Shown here piece by piece: positions 1 through 10,300 of a stretch of 64,000 nt of DNA; the stretch's first letter is position 1; each line of letters begins with the position of its first letter. The notes beneath the pieces were generated by a model. The model was not told where the DNA came from, made no database searches, and saw nothing but the letters and a program-made list of their open reading frames with translations. A program made the translations under genes and the position numbers. This DNA is from Ixodes scapularis (Eukaryota > Arthropoda > Arachnida > Ixodida > Ixodidae), in assembly GCF_016920785.2 (NCBI RefSeq), contig NW_024609837.1:50153609-50217608 (forward strand). The letters are read 5' to 3'.

Positions 1-386
1 ATGATTAATACTGCTAGGGATAGCAATTGGAACATTGGTAAGCTGGTTGGTGAGCGAGATATTTGTGCAAACAAATCAAAAGACATTTGTTGTCATTTGC
101 TATTATTTATGTAGTTTAAAAGGTTCCATTTGATTTGTATAAAGCAGCTGTGATTTTTGTCTGCGAATTCCTTGGTTTTTGGATGCTTTCACCATTTTAG
201 CACTGGGAACTAGCTAGACAGGCCAAGGGCACAGACAGCTTAAGTTAATTTTTTTTGGAACTGCACTACAATACCATTGTACAGGCGTACCAGTGAAACC
301 TAAATAGGTGTCTGGGGAAAGTGTTGTACAATGTTATATATGTATAATGTGTAGCGTTTTTTCTGAAAAAGGAAACACCTTTTCAG
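1..386. other. Non-coding, probably intron upstream of the 387-683 exon
   Basis: No reading frame of interest is visible. The stretch ends in a pyrimidine-rich tract and a CAG at 384-386 that makes a credible plus-strand splice acceptor, so I read it as the end of an intron. Confidence 0.35.
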
Positions 387-683
387 AGCGACGTCTCCGC
401 TGAGGACACAGCATCTCCTGGCCCAAGGATCTTCTGGGGCATATCGACAAAAATCGTCTCTTGTGGAGGGCCTGCCGAAATCATCAACCTAAATGACGCT
501 ACTTTGGAGAAGGCTGTACTCCTTTGCCTAACGGTGTATTATGTCAAGGGCATAACATACCCCTCGGCATTTGCGCAAACGTTGGGGCTCGTGCAAAGTG
601 CGATAAGCAATGGTGAAAAATTTCCCCGCTGCTGGGCTAACAGCAAGCTCGTAAAGATTCTCGAGAGCATGAAGGTTACGTAA
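387..683 (+). CDS. 3'-terminal exon of an unrecognised gene
   Basis: After the acceptor at 384-386 the plus strand is open for 98 codons to a TAA at 681-683. The frame begins AGC GAC GTC and has no ATG near its start, so this would be an internal-start terminal exon whose upstream exons lie outside the window. The peptide is mixed: a polar start rich in Ser/Asp, then a leucine-rich, helix-like stretch with the pattern LEKAVLLCLTVYYVKGITYP. No zinc finger, catalytic motif or signal peptide is visible. A downstream AATAAA at 1300-1305 fits transcription ending about 1.32 kb. I do not recognise the family. It could be a host gene or the tail of an old element. The entry is shown by open frame plus splice and poly(A) signals only. 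Confidence 0.45.
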   Translation, partial: SDVSAEDTASPGPRIFWGISTKIVSCGGPAEIINLNDATLEKAVLLCLTVYYVKGITYPSAFAQTLGLVQSAISNGEKFPRCWANSKLVKILESMKVT

Positions 684-1330
684 ATGTACATATGTTTACT
701 GCGGCAAAGTCACTGCAGGTGTTATTTCACAGAGGAAGAATATCCCTGGCTTTAACGTAAGAAAGTACTCGTTCATCTTGCAACGCAAGTGCATAAAAAA
801 GAGTAGTTTTTTGTAAATGCACGATTAATGTAACAGCCTGATGACGTACAAACCAAAGTATGCTTGTGCCATTCTTTGCGGATCCTAGTGGTATATGATA
901 ACATGTTGCAATGTTGGTATTTGTTATACAGTAATGGGCACAAGTAGATGTGTTCGGATTGCTGAACGTTAGCGCAAGACGCAGATAGTGATGCTGTGAT
1001 ATTTTCCAGTAAGAAACTGAATACAGCAGCTCCTGATCTCTTTTTTTTTTAGTTAATACTGTAATACGGTTTGTGTCACTTGCATAACTTACCTACACTC
1101 GGTCACATTTATTTCAGTAAAAAGAGTAATAAGTACTTTGTTTAACAGTAATAAATATTCTTAGGAATGCAGAATCTTGATCTCACTGTATTCTTTGTTG
1201 AAAAGTGCTTGGGTACAGCTATTCCATGCTTCGTACAACGAAAAAGGGCTAACTGTGATAGTAGTGTGAGTTCTTAATGTGTTTGTTCGTTTGAATTTCA
1301 ATAAATGGATTATACACCCTTCAACAGACT
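684..1330 (+). other. Putative 3' UTR with poly(A) signal
   Basis: AT-rich, non-coding, following the TAA at 681. Two AATAAA-type signals occur (about 1150 and 1300-1305). The second is followed by a GT-rich stretch (tgtgtgggctg), which is the usual downstream element. Confidence 0.35.
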
Positions 1331-1382
1331 GTGTGGGCTGTTCTAAAAATTACTTAACTTAATACTTTATTGCTCTAAGCAA

Positions 1383-1640
1383 CCTAAAAGCAAAAAAAAG
1401 ACAAAGAAGGGACATACACCACGAACTGGTGCTAACCTTCAACGGATTTAATCAAGCCTGTCAAACCCAGCGCGATAGTCTATTGTGTGTGGGATCCTTT
1501 TATCACGAAAGGTTGGCGTGATAGACAAGACTTCACAGATGCGCGCTGGGTTTGACTGACTTTATTAAATCAGTTGAAAGTTTGTGCCAGTCCGTGTTGT
1601 GCGTGTCTCGTCCTTACTTTTTTTTTTTTTTGCCCTTTTT
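1383..1640. repeat. Foldback (inverted-repeat) element
   Basis: The left arm around 1383-1476 and the right arm around 1540-1635 are imperfect reverse complements. The innermost paired block reads tcaaacccagcgcg on the left and cgcgctgggtttga on the right. No coding capacity. It looks like a non-autonomous foldback or MITE. Target duplications are not obvious. Confidence 0.5.
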
Positions 1641-1808
1641 AATTTTTTTAGATCTTAATGAACCAATTAGCCCAAACCAAAGCTTCAATTCAGCAAATAC
1701 TTTATTGCGCTCGAAAGAAAAATTGAATATGATGGGCGTGCCGCTTAGAGGAAAACAATTTTGTCTTGAAATCGGCTGTTCTTTTTTTTTGTGTAATGGA
1801 AGCTAATA

Positions 1809-2117
1809 CACTCTAAAAAAAGTTTGTGCGTCTACTTTCACGCACAACACTTCGGAGAGCCAATCACCACAACTTACGGAGGCTGCTCAGCAAGTGACAA
1901 TGCCAAAACATATGTTTAGACCAAAAAAACGCAGTCTGAGTTGTGACATTAAGCAATGCAAAACGTCACGCTTGCATTGCTTAATGTCACAACACGAACT
2001 GCCTTCTTTGGTGTAAACATATGTTTCGGCATTGTCATTCGCTGAGCTGCCTCCGTAAGTTGATTGGCTCTCCCAGTGTTGTGCGGGAAAGTAGAGGCAC
2101 GGGCTTTTTTTAGAGCG
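1809..2117. mobile_element. Foldback MITE flanked by TA
   Basis: This is a 309-bp near-palindrome. The ends read CACTCTAAAAAAAG and CTTTTTTTAGAGCG, with TA dinucleotides immediately outside at 1807-1808 and 2118-2119. The arms pair almost throughout around a centre near 1970. TA flanks suggest a Tc1/mariner-type non-autonomous element. The family is inferred from the flank only. Confidence 0.6.
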
Positions 2118-2711
2118 TAATGCATAATTCCTGACACTTTCTAATGAAACTCATTGATCCTGTTAGCAGAAATTGAAAAATAACGTTCCCGATAATCCTG
2201 CATGTGCCTAACGCTACAGGCGTTAGACATCGCATACTTAAGGGCGCTAGTTATTTGGCTCTATAGCATGTTACACTCGGGTATTTAATAAGCTCACATT
2301 TTGAAGGCTGGGAATATACCATATACGTTTTTGGAGCAGCAACAAAGGTATACGACGAAAACCTCCTTGTGTCGCTCGTCAAGGGAAGGGCACCCGTGCA
2401 CAACCAATTATATATCTACAGTTATCCGAATAGCCCGCAGAAGGTGGTTTGTGCGTTGGGTTACGTTCCGATTCCGCGGTTGTTTCTTCTAGCGTGCCAG
2501 AAAACGGTTTATATTTTGCAAGACTATGCTTTTGTCACTCTTTCAATGTCTGGTTACTCTTACAATGCTTTTTCGCAACACCACTCGTGCAAGATTTCTC
2601 CCATTGATAGGCACTTATCAAACCAATGTATACAATTCCCCCATCGGTCGACGAGTTTAGCAAGCAATTCTTGTGTATATAAGCATACGACAACGCGAGC
2701 ATTGTATGTGT
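2118..2711. other. Intergenic, nothing recognised
   Basis: Short overlapping frames on both strands, with no domain, splice pattern or repeat that I can support. Confidence 0.3.
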
Positions 2712-2779
2712 GGGGTTGTGGCGTAGTGGCTATGGTGTCCGATTTTCACTTCGCGGGCGCGGGTTCGATTCCCCTCTTG
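2712..2779 (+). pseudogene. tRNA-derived sequence (SINE head or tRNA pseudogene)
   Basis: An A-box-like tggcgtagtgg and a B-box-like ggttcgattcc are spaced as in a tRNA gene. The acceptor and anticodon stems do not pair properly, so it is not a functional tRNA. The head resembles those of tRNA-derived SINEs described in ixodid ticks (Ruka type), but that is a resemblance from memory. Confidence 0.4.
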
Positions 2780-2785
2780 TGACGT

Positions 2786-3180
2786 ATGTTGTGTTGCTGA
2801 AACTTGTGTTCCAGATCCACAAACAACTAGTCGGAGCATCATGCCGGCTGTCTATGCCCCCAAGTATGCGGAAAATGGCGCAAAAATGGCGTTGTAGCAT
2901 AATTTTGCCGCAGTTTTAAATTTTAGGCCGCATAATCGTAGGCCGCTTATAGCCAGGAAAATTTTGATCTTAAATACCGCATGAAATTGCCACGCATGTC
3001 AAAGGGCCTGGTAAATTCAGGCCGCATACCTGATCCGCGTGAGAACGGGCCGCTTGAATCTGGGCCTCATAACAACGGGCCGCATAAGTTGAGACACCTA
3101 AACCAACTGCTTGTAAGCGGCGAAATTTTGACCCGCTTTCCTGCCTATATGCGTGCATTTTAGCCAGGATCTAACTAAGA
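2786..3180. repeat. Irregular repeats of a GGCCGCAT-type motif
   Basis: The motif ggccgc followed by an A/T-rich spacer recurs about six times between 2910 and 3085 at irregular 20-30 bp spacing. It looks like an eroded minisatellite. No gene is seen. Confidence 0.3.
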
Positions 3181-3700
3181 GTGTATATGTATATGTTACA
3201 AGCAAACAGGAAAGAAATTAATGGTGCAATAAAAAAAAACATTTCAACAAGGAGGCGACATGACACACATAAGCATGTTGGTAGTCTGCAAAGGGCACCT
3301 GACATTCTATGCCAAAACTCTCCCTGCAACACCACAACTCCCACAATTTCGAGCCTGCCCTTTAGCACGCGAAGTGGAATCTCACCAAATGAAACATATG
3401 CAGAAGCATGTGCATCAGGTCATGGCAAGGTGACAATGGCTTCCCCTGATATGTTTCAAGTTAACAGGAGTACATATAATTAATGCTGCAATACAAAACT
3501 ATTTCAATCGTGGTATCTTAGTTAAAAGTGGAACCTCATCAAATGAAACATACATGAACCCGTCATCAACATGAAGCTGTACTCTGGACCATGGACCGCT
3601 CCGTGGTGGCTTGCAAGTCTTATTACTCGGTTTGCCAAGATAAGTGCTTCGACCGGATGCTGTTCTTAGGTCTAGTGCTACCCCCTGCACAAAGTGTGGA
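3181..3700 (-). pseudogene. Decayed tandem copies of the transposase C-terminal exon
   Basis: Two blocks, about 3370-3460 and 3530-3640, align at DNA level with 4040-4125 inside the intact last exon of the P-type transposase. They share ctcaccaaa-gaacat and the ttcccgagatatgt-like segment. Translated on the minus strand, a TYLGKP fragment survives near 3640. A further direct match links about 3205-3255 with about 3460-3515. Stops and indels break every copy, so these are relics of a roughly 250-bp tandem duplication at the 3' end of the gene. Confidence 0.45.
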
Positions 3701-3941
3701 AGCTCATCCTCCCCCTTTCTGCAGAGAGTAGAGGAGATCTGAGAATGGTGTTTGATCCAAGCGCTTAATCAAGGTGAGGTGCGCGATAAGACTGGCACGC
3801 CTTTAGGGCCACCGTGTCATGGCGCCAATAGCACAGAGCGGTCGACAGTTCAGTGTTCACCTTCATATTGATGACCGGGTGTACACGCTTGTGCATCAGA
3901 TCTTGCCACGCACAAATGAACACATCGCTACCTCACACGGA

Positions 3942-4312
3942 TCACTTCACATTATCTGTTAGAACACTCATTGCCACGCTGCGACTCCCGCATTTTGCGC
4001 TTGGCTTCTTGCACGCAGACAGGTTGAGTTTCCGCAGATAAAAGCGGAGCCTCACCAAAAGGAACATGTGTACAAGCTTTTGTGCCAGGCCGTGGCAGGT
4101 TGGCAGTGGTTTCCCGAGATATGTGGCAAGCACCATAGTAGTCAACTTGTCAATGCTGATGTTCAGTATCTTTTTTTCGTTCACTCTGAATGTGTTCTCT
4201 GCATGCTGCAGAAGTTCAAGCACGTTGCGAGCAGGTGTGAACAGTGGGTTGGCTTTGTTTGGGGTGTATGATTTAAGCTTAATCAGGCTAGTGTTTGATG
4301 TTGCGGGTGCTT
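3942..4312 (-). CDS. Transposase last exon (C-terminal domain)
   Basis: Enters in phase 1 after an acceptor ending CTTGAAAG at 4320-4313 and runs 123 codons to TGA at 3944-3942. It includes LELLQHAENTFR, then PLPTCHGLAQKLVHMFLLVR, the CH...(K)...VRLR pattern found at the C-terminus of THAP-P-type transposases. The tail is basic. The upstream frame is closed by a TAG near 4331, which forces a splice acceptor between there and the homologous segment. The exact acceptor is my choice among two. Confidence 0.6.
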
Positions 4313-7300
4313 CTTTCAAGAATGAAGTCTACTCTTCACAGAGTTTCTGTTTTCTCACAATGGCTCGTGAGGTGTAACCAGCAAGGAGTGGGCATGGAAA
4401 CAGTCGGAGAATGACGTCGTCTAACCCTGTCTACATCGTTGTGCAGATCCTGGCTTCCCTGACTATCTCGTGGACAGGACCATCGTCATACCCTCGAGCC
4501 TTCACCGCACCATCGGCGATAACGCAAGGGGCGTTTTTCAACCTGACACGCTCTGGCGGCGGCACTTTCAATGTTTCCGCCGAGTGGCCGCAGCTAGTCC
4601 TCGTACCGTTCGCGCAAGCCGCCGCATCGACATCATCATTCATGGACGGTTTTCCTACAAGACCGGGAAGCACCTACAGTTCCGTCAGTGGGCATGGAAA
4701 CAGTCGGAGAATGACGTCGTCTAACCCTGTCTACATCGTTGTGCAGATCCTGGCTTCCCTGACTATCTCGTGGACAGGACCATCGTCATACCCTCGAGCC
4801 TTCACCGCACCATCGGCGATAACGCAAGGGGCGTTTTTCAACCTGACACGCTCTGGCGGCGGCACTTTCAATGTTTCCGCCGAGTGGCCGCAGCTAGTCC
4901 TCGTACCGTTCGCGCAAGCCGCCGCATCGACATCATCATTCATGGACGGTTTTCCTACAAGACCGGGAAGCACCTACAGTTCCGTCAGTGGGCATGGAAA
5001 CAGTCGGAGAATGACGTCGTCTAACCCTGTCTACATCGTTGTGCAGATCCTGGCTTCCCTGACTATCTCGTGGACAGGACCATCGTCATACCCTCGAGCC
5101 TTCACCGCACCATCGGCGATAACGCAAGGGGCGTTTTTCAACCTGACACGCTCTGGCGGCGGCACTTTCAATGTTTCCGCCGAGTGGCCGCAGCTAGTCC
5201 TCGTACCGTTCGCGCAAGCCGCCGCATCGACATCATCATTCATGGACGGTTTTCCTACAAGACCGGGAAGCACCTACAGTTCCGTCAGTGGGCATGGAAA
5301 CAGTCGGAGAATGACGTCGTCTAACCCTGTCTACATCGTTGTGCAGGTTGGTTCCATTCCGTCATTACATGCTAAGAAAACCAACAATGTCTTTTATTTT
5401 TCGTTTCCATGCCCCAGTGTTTGTTCTGAACTGCTTGTAGAGTGTATTGGCGTTTTAAAACTGCTACTAATTCTTTCTGGCGACGTAGAGACTAACCCCG
5501 GCCCTATGACAGAATCCCAAGCCAAGCAGTTCGCAGATATGTTTAAGATGATGCAAGATTTGAATGACCGTTCTTTGAGGGCGGAGCAAGGGCAGAAAAG
5601 TTTAATTAATACTGTAAAAGAGATAAAAGAAAACCAACACGTCATTGAAGCAAAAATTAACGCTATTGGAACTAGACTTTCTCTTGTTGAAACAAAAGTA
5701 TCCGCACTTGAGCTTGCCAACAATGAAATTCGCGCGAAGCAGTGTCTTGCGGAAAGCACTAACTTCGCCAATCGGCTTGATGATCTGGAAGATCGGTCGC
5801 GCCGAAATAATTTAGTTATCTACGGAATTCCAGACGTTCAATCAGAAACTTGGGCTGAAAGTGAAAAAAAAGTGCTTGACATTGTCTCCCATATCCTTGA
5901 TACTCAGGCTCCTCCCGACTGCATTGAACGCGCGCACCGAATTGGGCCCTTCGTTGCTAATAAATGTCGTCCGGTAATAGTAAAGTTTTCTTCATTTAAA
6001 GACAAGGATAAAATATTTTTCTCACGGTTCAAACTAAAAGGAAGCGCCACGTACCTGAGTGAAGACTTTTCACCAGCAACGCGTCTTGCCAGAAGGAAAC
6101 TAATCGAATTTGGGAAAACAAAAAAATGCGTATTTCAGTTGCGGTATAATAAACTATTTATTAACAGGCAGTGCTACATGTATAACTCTTCAAATGATAC
6201 TATCTTCGAGCTGAGTAATGGCGCTAAGGCGCGTGCGGCAGAAGATACAGCGCCAGTCTCTTCTAACAATTCGCGGGCATCTACATCATCATAGCAGGTC
6301 GTGAGGGGGGATGGTTCACGCCACGGTGCAAAACAGGTGTCCGTAGTTTTTACTAATATAAGAAGTGTCATACGTCACCGAGATAATCTGTGCTCTGTCA
6401 TTGATTCCTGCTGCGCTGACATCGTGATTTTAACTGAGACTTGGCTTTCCTCCAGGGTAAAGAATTCTGAAATATTTTGCTGCGAAAAGCGCTTCAACAT
6501 TTATCGTTGTGATAGGGGTGATAGAACTGGAGGAGGTGTATTAATCGCAGTTGCCGCTCACATTGAATCGTTTTGTTTACGCTTGACTAGCGATTTAGAA
6601 ATCTTGTTCATTTGCTTGTGTTTGAATCATCAAAAACTTGTGTTAGGTGTATGTTACCGAGCACCTTCCTGTAATAATTCTTTTGTGAACAACCTTCATG
6701 ATGCAATCAACTCCATACTGGTCCGCTTTCCTTCCGTTCCTATCGTCCTTCTTGGCGACTTCAATTATCCGAACATTGTGTGGAATGATTTACATACCCA
6801 CTGTCACCCGTTTTCGACTGACGCAGCCGAGTTCATAAATCTTTGCAATGATTTCAGTTTTACCCAGCTAGTTTCTCTTCCTACCAGAAGCACTCCAACC
6901 GCATCCAACATCTTGGATCTAGTACTAACAACATCACCTACTTTAATTTCTTCCATCAGCAACATGGAGGGTCTCAGTGATCATTCTATAATACATTTCT
7001 TCCTTAATGTTCCTGCTGGAAGCTCGCCTACGAGTCTCAAGCGAATACGTGACTATGGTAAAGGTGACTACGCGGCTATCAATAATGAACTTTGTGTGTT
7101 TCTTGATTCTTTCTTATTGCGCTTTTCTGAGCGTTCTGTTGACGAAAACTGGCAATTATTTAAATCGGAAGTAGTGCGTCTCACTAACAAGTTCATACCG
7201 TTACGGAATCTCTCCGTATCTTCAAAAGCGCCTTGGTTTAACGTTGCGCTAAAAAGGCTTTCTAACAAGAAAAAGAGGAAGTTTAGAACCGCTAAGTTTT

Positions 7301-10300
7301 CAAATGATGACATTAAATGGTCCGATTATTACAATGCTTCTAATATCTACAAAATGGCAGTTCAGAACGCGAAGGCTCATTTCTTTTCTGTAACTCTGCC
7401 ATCCATGCTTACTAATAACCCTAGGCAGTTCTGGAATGTGGTCAATTGCAATGAAAAACCCTCGGTATCTTTTTTTAGCGACGTTGGTGAACCAGTGTCG
7501 CTTAGTGACTGTGCGTCTATTTTAAATTCTACATTTGTCGCCTCATTTTCCCATGACCATTCATCGACTGTGCCACTGCTTTTGCAAAATGATTTTTCAC
7601 CCATGCTTCCGATTATATTCAACGTTGCCGGCATTATTCACCTAGTCGATAATCTAAAAATGTCTTGTTCTGCAGGAATTGATGATATAAACTCGAAGTT
7701 CCTAAAAAACACCAAGGAATATTCGTCCATTGTACTATTTAAACTCTTCGAGCAATCTCTTAGTGTTGGTGTTCTACCCGGCGACTGGAAGGTGGGAAAG
7801 GTTGTGCCTGTGCATAAGACTGGTGATAAGCATATTCCTCTCAATTATCGTCCGATATCTCTAACAAGTATTTCATGCAAAATTTTAGAACATATAATCT
7901 TCTCACATCTTGTAAATTTTTTAGAATCGAACAACTTCTTTTCTCCCGCGCAACACGGGTTTCGTAAGTCCTTTTCATGTGAAACACAGTTACTAACTTT
8001 CACACATGATCTTCATCGCATTCTTGATCGTAGTTCGAAGGCCGACTGTATTTTCCTGGACTTTTCGAAAGCCTTTGATAAGGTTTCACATAGGCTTCTA
8101 CTTCACAAATTAAGCAAACTTAATATCGACGCTAACGTACTTTCCTGGATTCATGCCTTTTTAACTAACCGGTCCCAATTTGTTTTTGTAAATGACACTT
8201 CATCGTCTTTATCTTCTGTAACATCCGGGGTTCCCCAAGGTTCTGTGTTGGGACCTCTGCTTTTTCTTATATTTATAAATGACCTACCCGCCAGTGTCTC
8301 GTCCTCAATCAGCTTATTCGCCGACGACTGTGTAATATACCGTGAAGTAACTAATAATTCAGATGTCATTTCTCTTCAGTCAGACATTAACAGTGTGTTA
8401 GAATGGTGTAACATGTGGAATATGCAGCTTAACGTTAACAAATGCAAAGTAATGAGAATTTCCCGTGTCCAAAATGACACTCCTCGCTACTTTTTTAACA
8501 ATGTCTCTTTAGAGCACGTTTCATGTTATAAATATTTAGGCGTTCATATCTCATCCACTCTCTCTTGGGATTCTCATATCCAATACATAACAAATAATGC
8601 TAACCGCATGCTCGGATTCCTAAAACGGAATTTTTCAACAGTTCCTGTGTCGCTAAAATTACTTCTCTACAAAACACTCGTTCGCTCAAAACTGGATTAT
8701 GCCTCCTCCATCTGGGACCCCGGTACTGACGTACTAACCCTTGCAGTTGAAGCGGTCCAAAACCGTTCTGCTCGCTACATCCTCACTAATTATCACCGCA
8801 TCGCTAGCGTAACATCAATGAAATTGGGCCTAAAACTGCCAACGCTTGCTTTGCGCAGAAAAATTTTTCGCTTATGCCTGTATCACAAGCTATACCATCA
8901 TAACCCTTTCCTACGTGAAAGGTTACTAACGCCTGCACCTTACATCTCGTCACGTCTCGATCATCAACATAAAATGGACGTACCCTCGTGTAAGACTACA
9001 TCTTTTCATAGTTCGTTCATACCTCGCACCACTCTTGACTGGAACCACCTTCCAGCCTCTGCGGTATCGATTTCCGATGGTGTGGCGTTTAAAAACTGTA
9101 TTGCCAATATTTATATTCCAGAATTTGACTAACCTATTGTTATGTTTTTTGTTCTGTTTCATGTGCATATCTTAGCTTTATATTATGTAACCCACTCCCC
9201 TCTGTAATGCCCTCGGGCCCTGAGGGAAAAATAAATGAAATGAAATGAAGGTAAGTCATGGACTCCTGCTCACTTGCACTCAATACTACTTCTGGCAGGA
9301 AGTGAGGGTCAAAGACTTCCTCCTCCTGTATGGGCACTGGTGAGGACTGTAAAAAGTCTGTAAGATCAACGCTATCATCAATCGTGTAGTTACCGCGACG
9401 ACTAGGAGAGAAGAACTGTGACATAGCAATCAATCGCAGTGTTAACTTAAACTCCAGTGGTCGAGGAACTGGATGCTTGTTTCGAACACACGAAAACAAG
9501 TTCTCAAGAGCATCCTGGCTGACGCGGCTCAGAAGCACGAATCTAAATCCATGCTGTGACAAGAGCTTCTCCTGCAACAACAAGGCACTCTGAGTCGAAA
9601 TAATAACTCCCGCCTGTACAGGTTTGAAACAAACATTCTGACCTGGTGCTCGAATGGACAGCCGTCTAAATATACTCATGAACATCCTAAGGAATGTCAC
9701 TGCATCTTCATGCTCATTTTCCTTTGCATTACTCATGGCGACACCGAAGCTTCTGGATGTCATCAATGAAAACCAGCGGTCTACCATCTCCAAGAACCAA
9801 GCTGTTGTCAAGGCCTCACGTGGGAGCTGCCCCATCTGTACAAACAACCTGATTGCTGAAGCCACAGCACGATTCAAAACTGCCACTGCACTGGCAACAT
9901 TCATTTTCTCAAAATGGTTGGTTTCCAAGTACTTTTCCTTTAGATGCGGTGCAACTTTAAGGTCTTGACGGGCATCAATTGCAGCCAGCTCCTTGATGTG
10001 TGCGACAGAGACCTGTAAAAGATTTAGTTCTAGTGATGAACTATTACATTCCCTCTTTTTTGTTTTCAAACGAACTGAATGATGATGTCTATCGTCTATT
10101 TCAGTGGTTCTGAAATGAGGGTCCGCGGACCCTTTTGGGTCTGCGAAGGCATTCTAAGGGCCCGCGAAGCCCTGCCTCATCACTCAAGCCCGGCACTAAA
10201 AGTTGTCTTTTTTAGATTAAGAAGAAACATTCCGATTTTTGGATGAGTTTTCTCGTGTGTGTCAATGAGAGAAGTCTACTTCATGCTAGCGCTTAGTTAT

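Larger units (their letters stand above)
4387..9250 (+). mobile_element. Near-complete LINE (CR1/L2-like, Jockey-group) retrotransposon
   Basis: A 4.86-kb element with 5' tandem monomers, ORF1, ORF2 (APE endonuclease plus reverse transcriptase) and a short 3' UTR ending in AAATG repeats instead of a long poly(A). Frames are intact, so it is young or recently active. It sits antisense in the last intron of the P-type transposase gene. Removing it leaves an intron of about 97 bp. No convincing target-site duplication was found: only AAGG is shared by the two flanks. Microsatellite-like 3' ends and weak or absent duplications are typical of CR1/L2 elements. Clade assignment is by motif and needs a tree. 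Confidence 0.85.

Noticed and set aside
4431..5273. Antisense 80-codon frames and a second plus frame of 84 codons in the LINE monomers
   Set aside because: They recur only because the monomer recurs, show no domain, and coexist with the ORF1 frame. Monomer periodicity explains them.
9140..9273. Extension of the transposase exon into 9140-9273
   Set aside because: This part reads the LINE tail antisense, so it cannot be ancestral coding sequence. A donor at 9273 and the homologous C-terminal exon at 4312 fit better.
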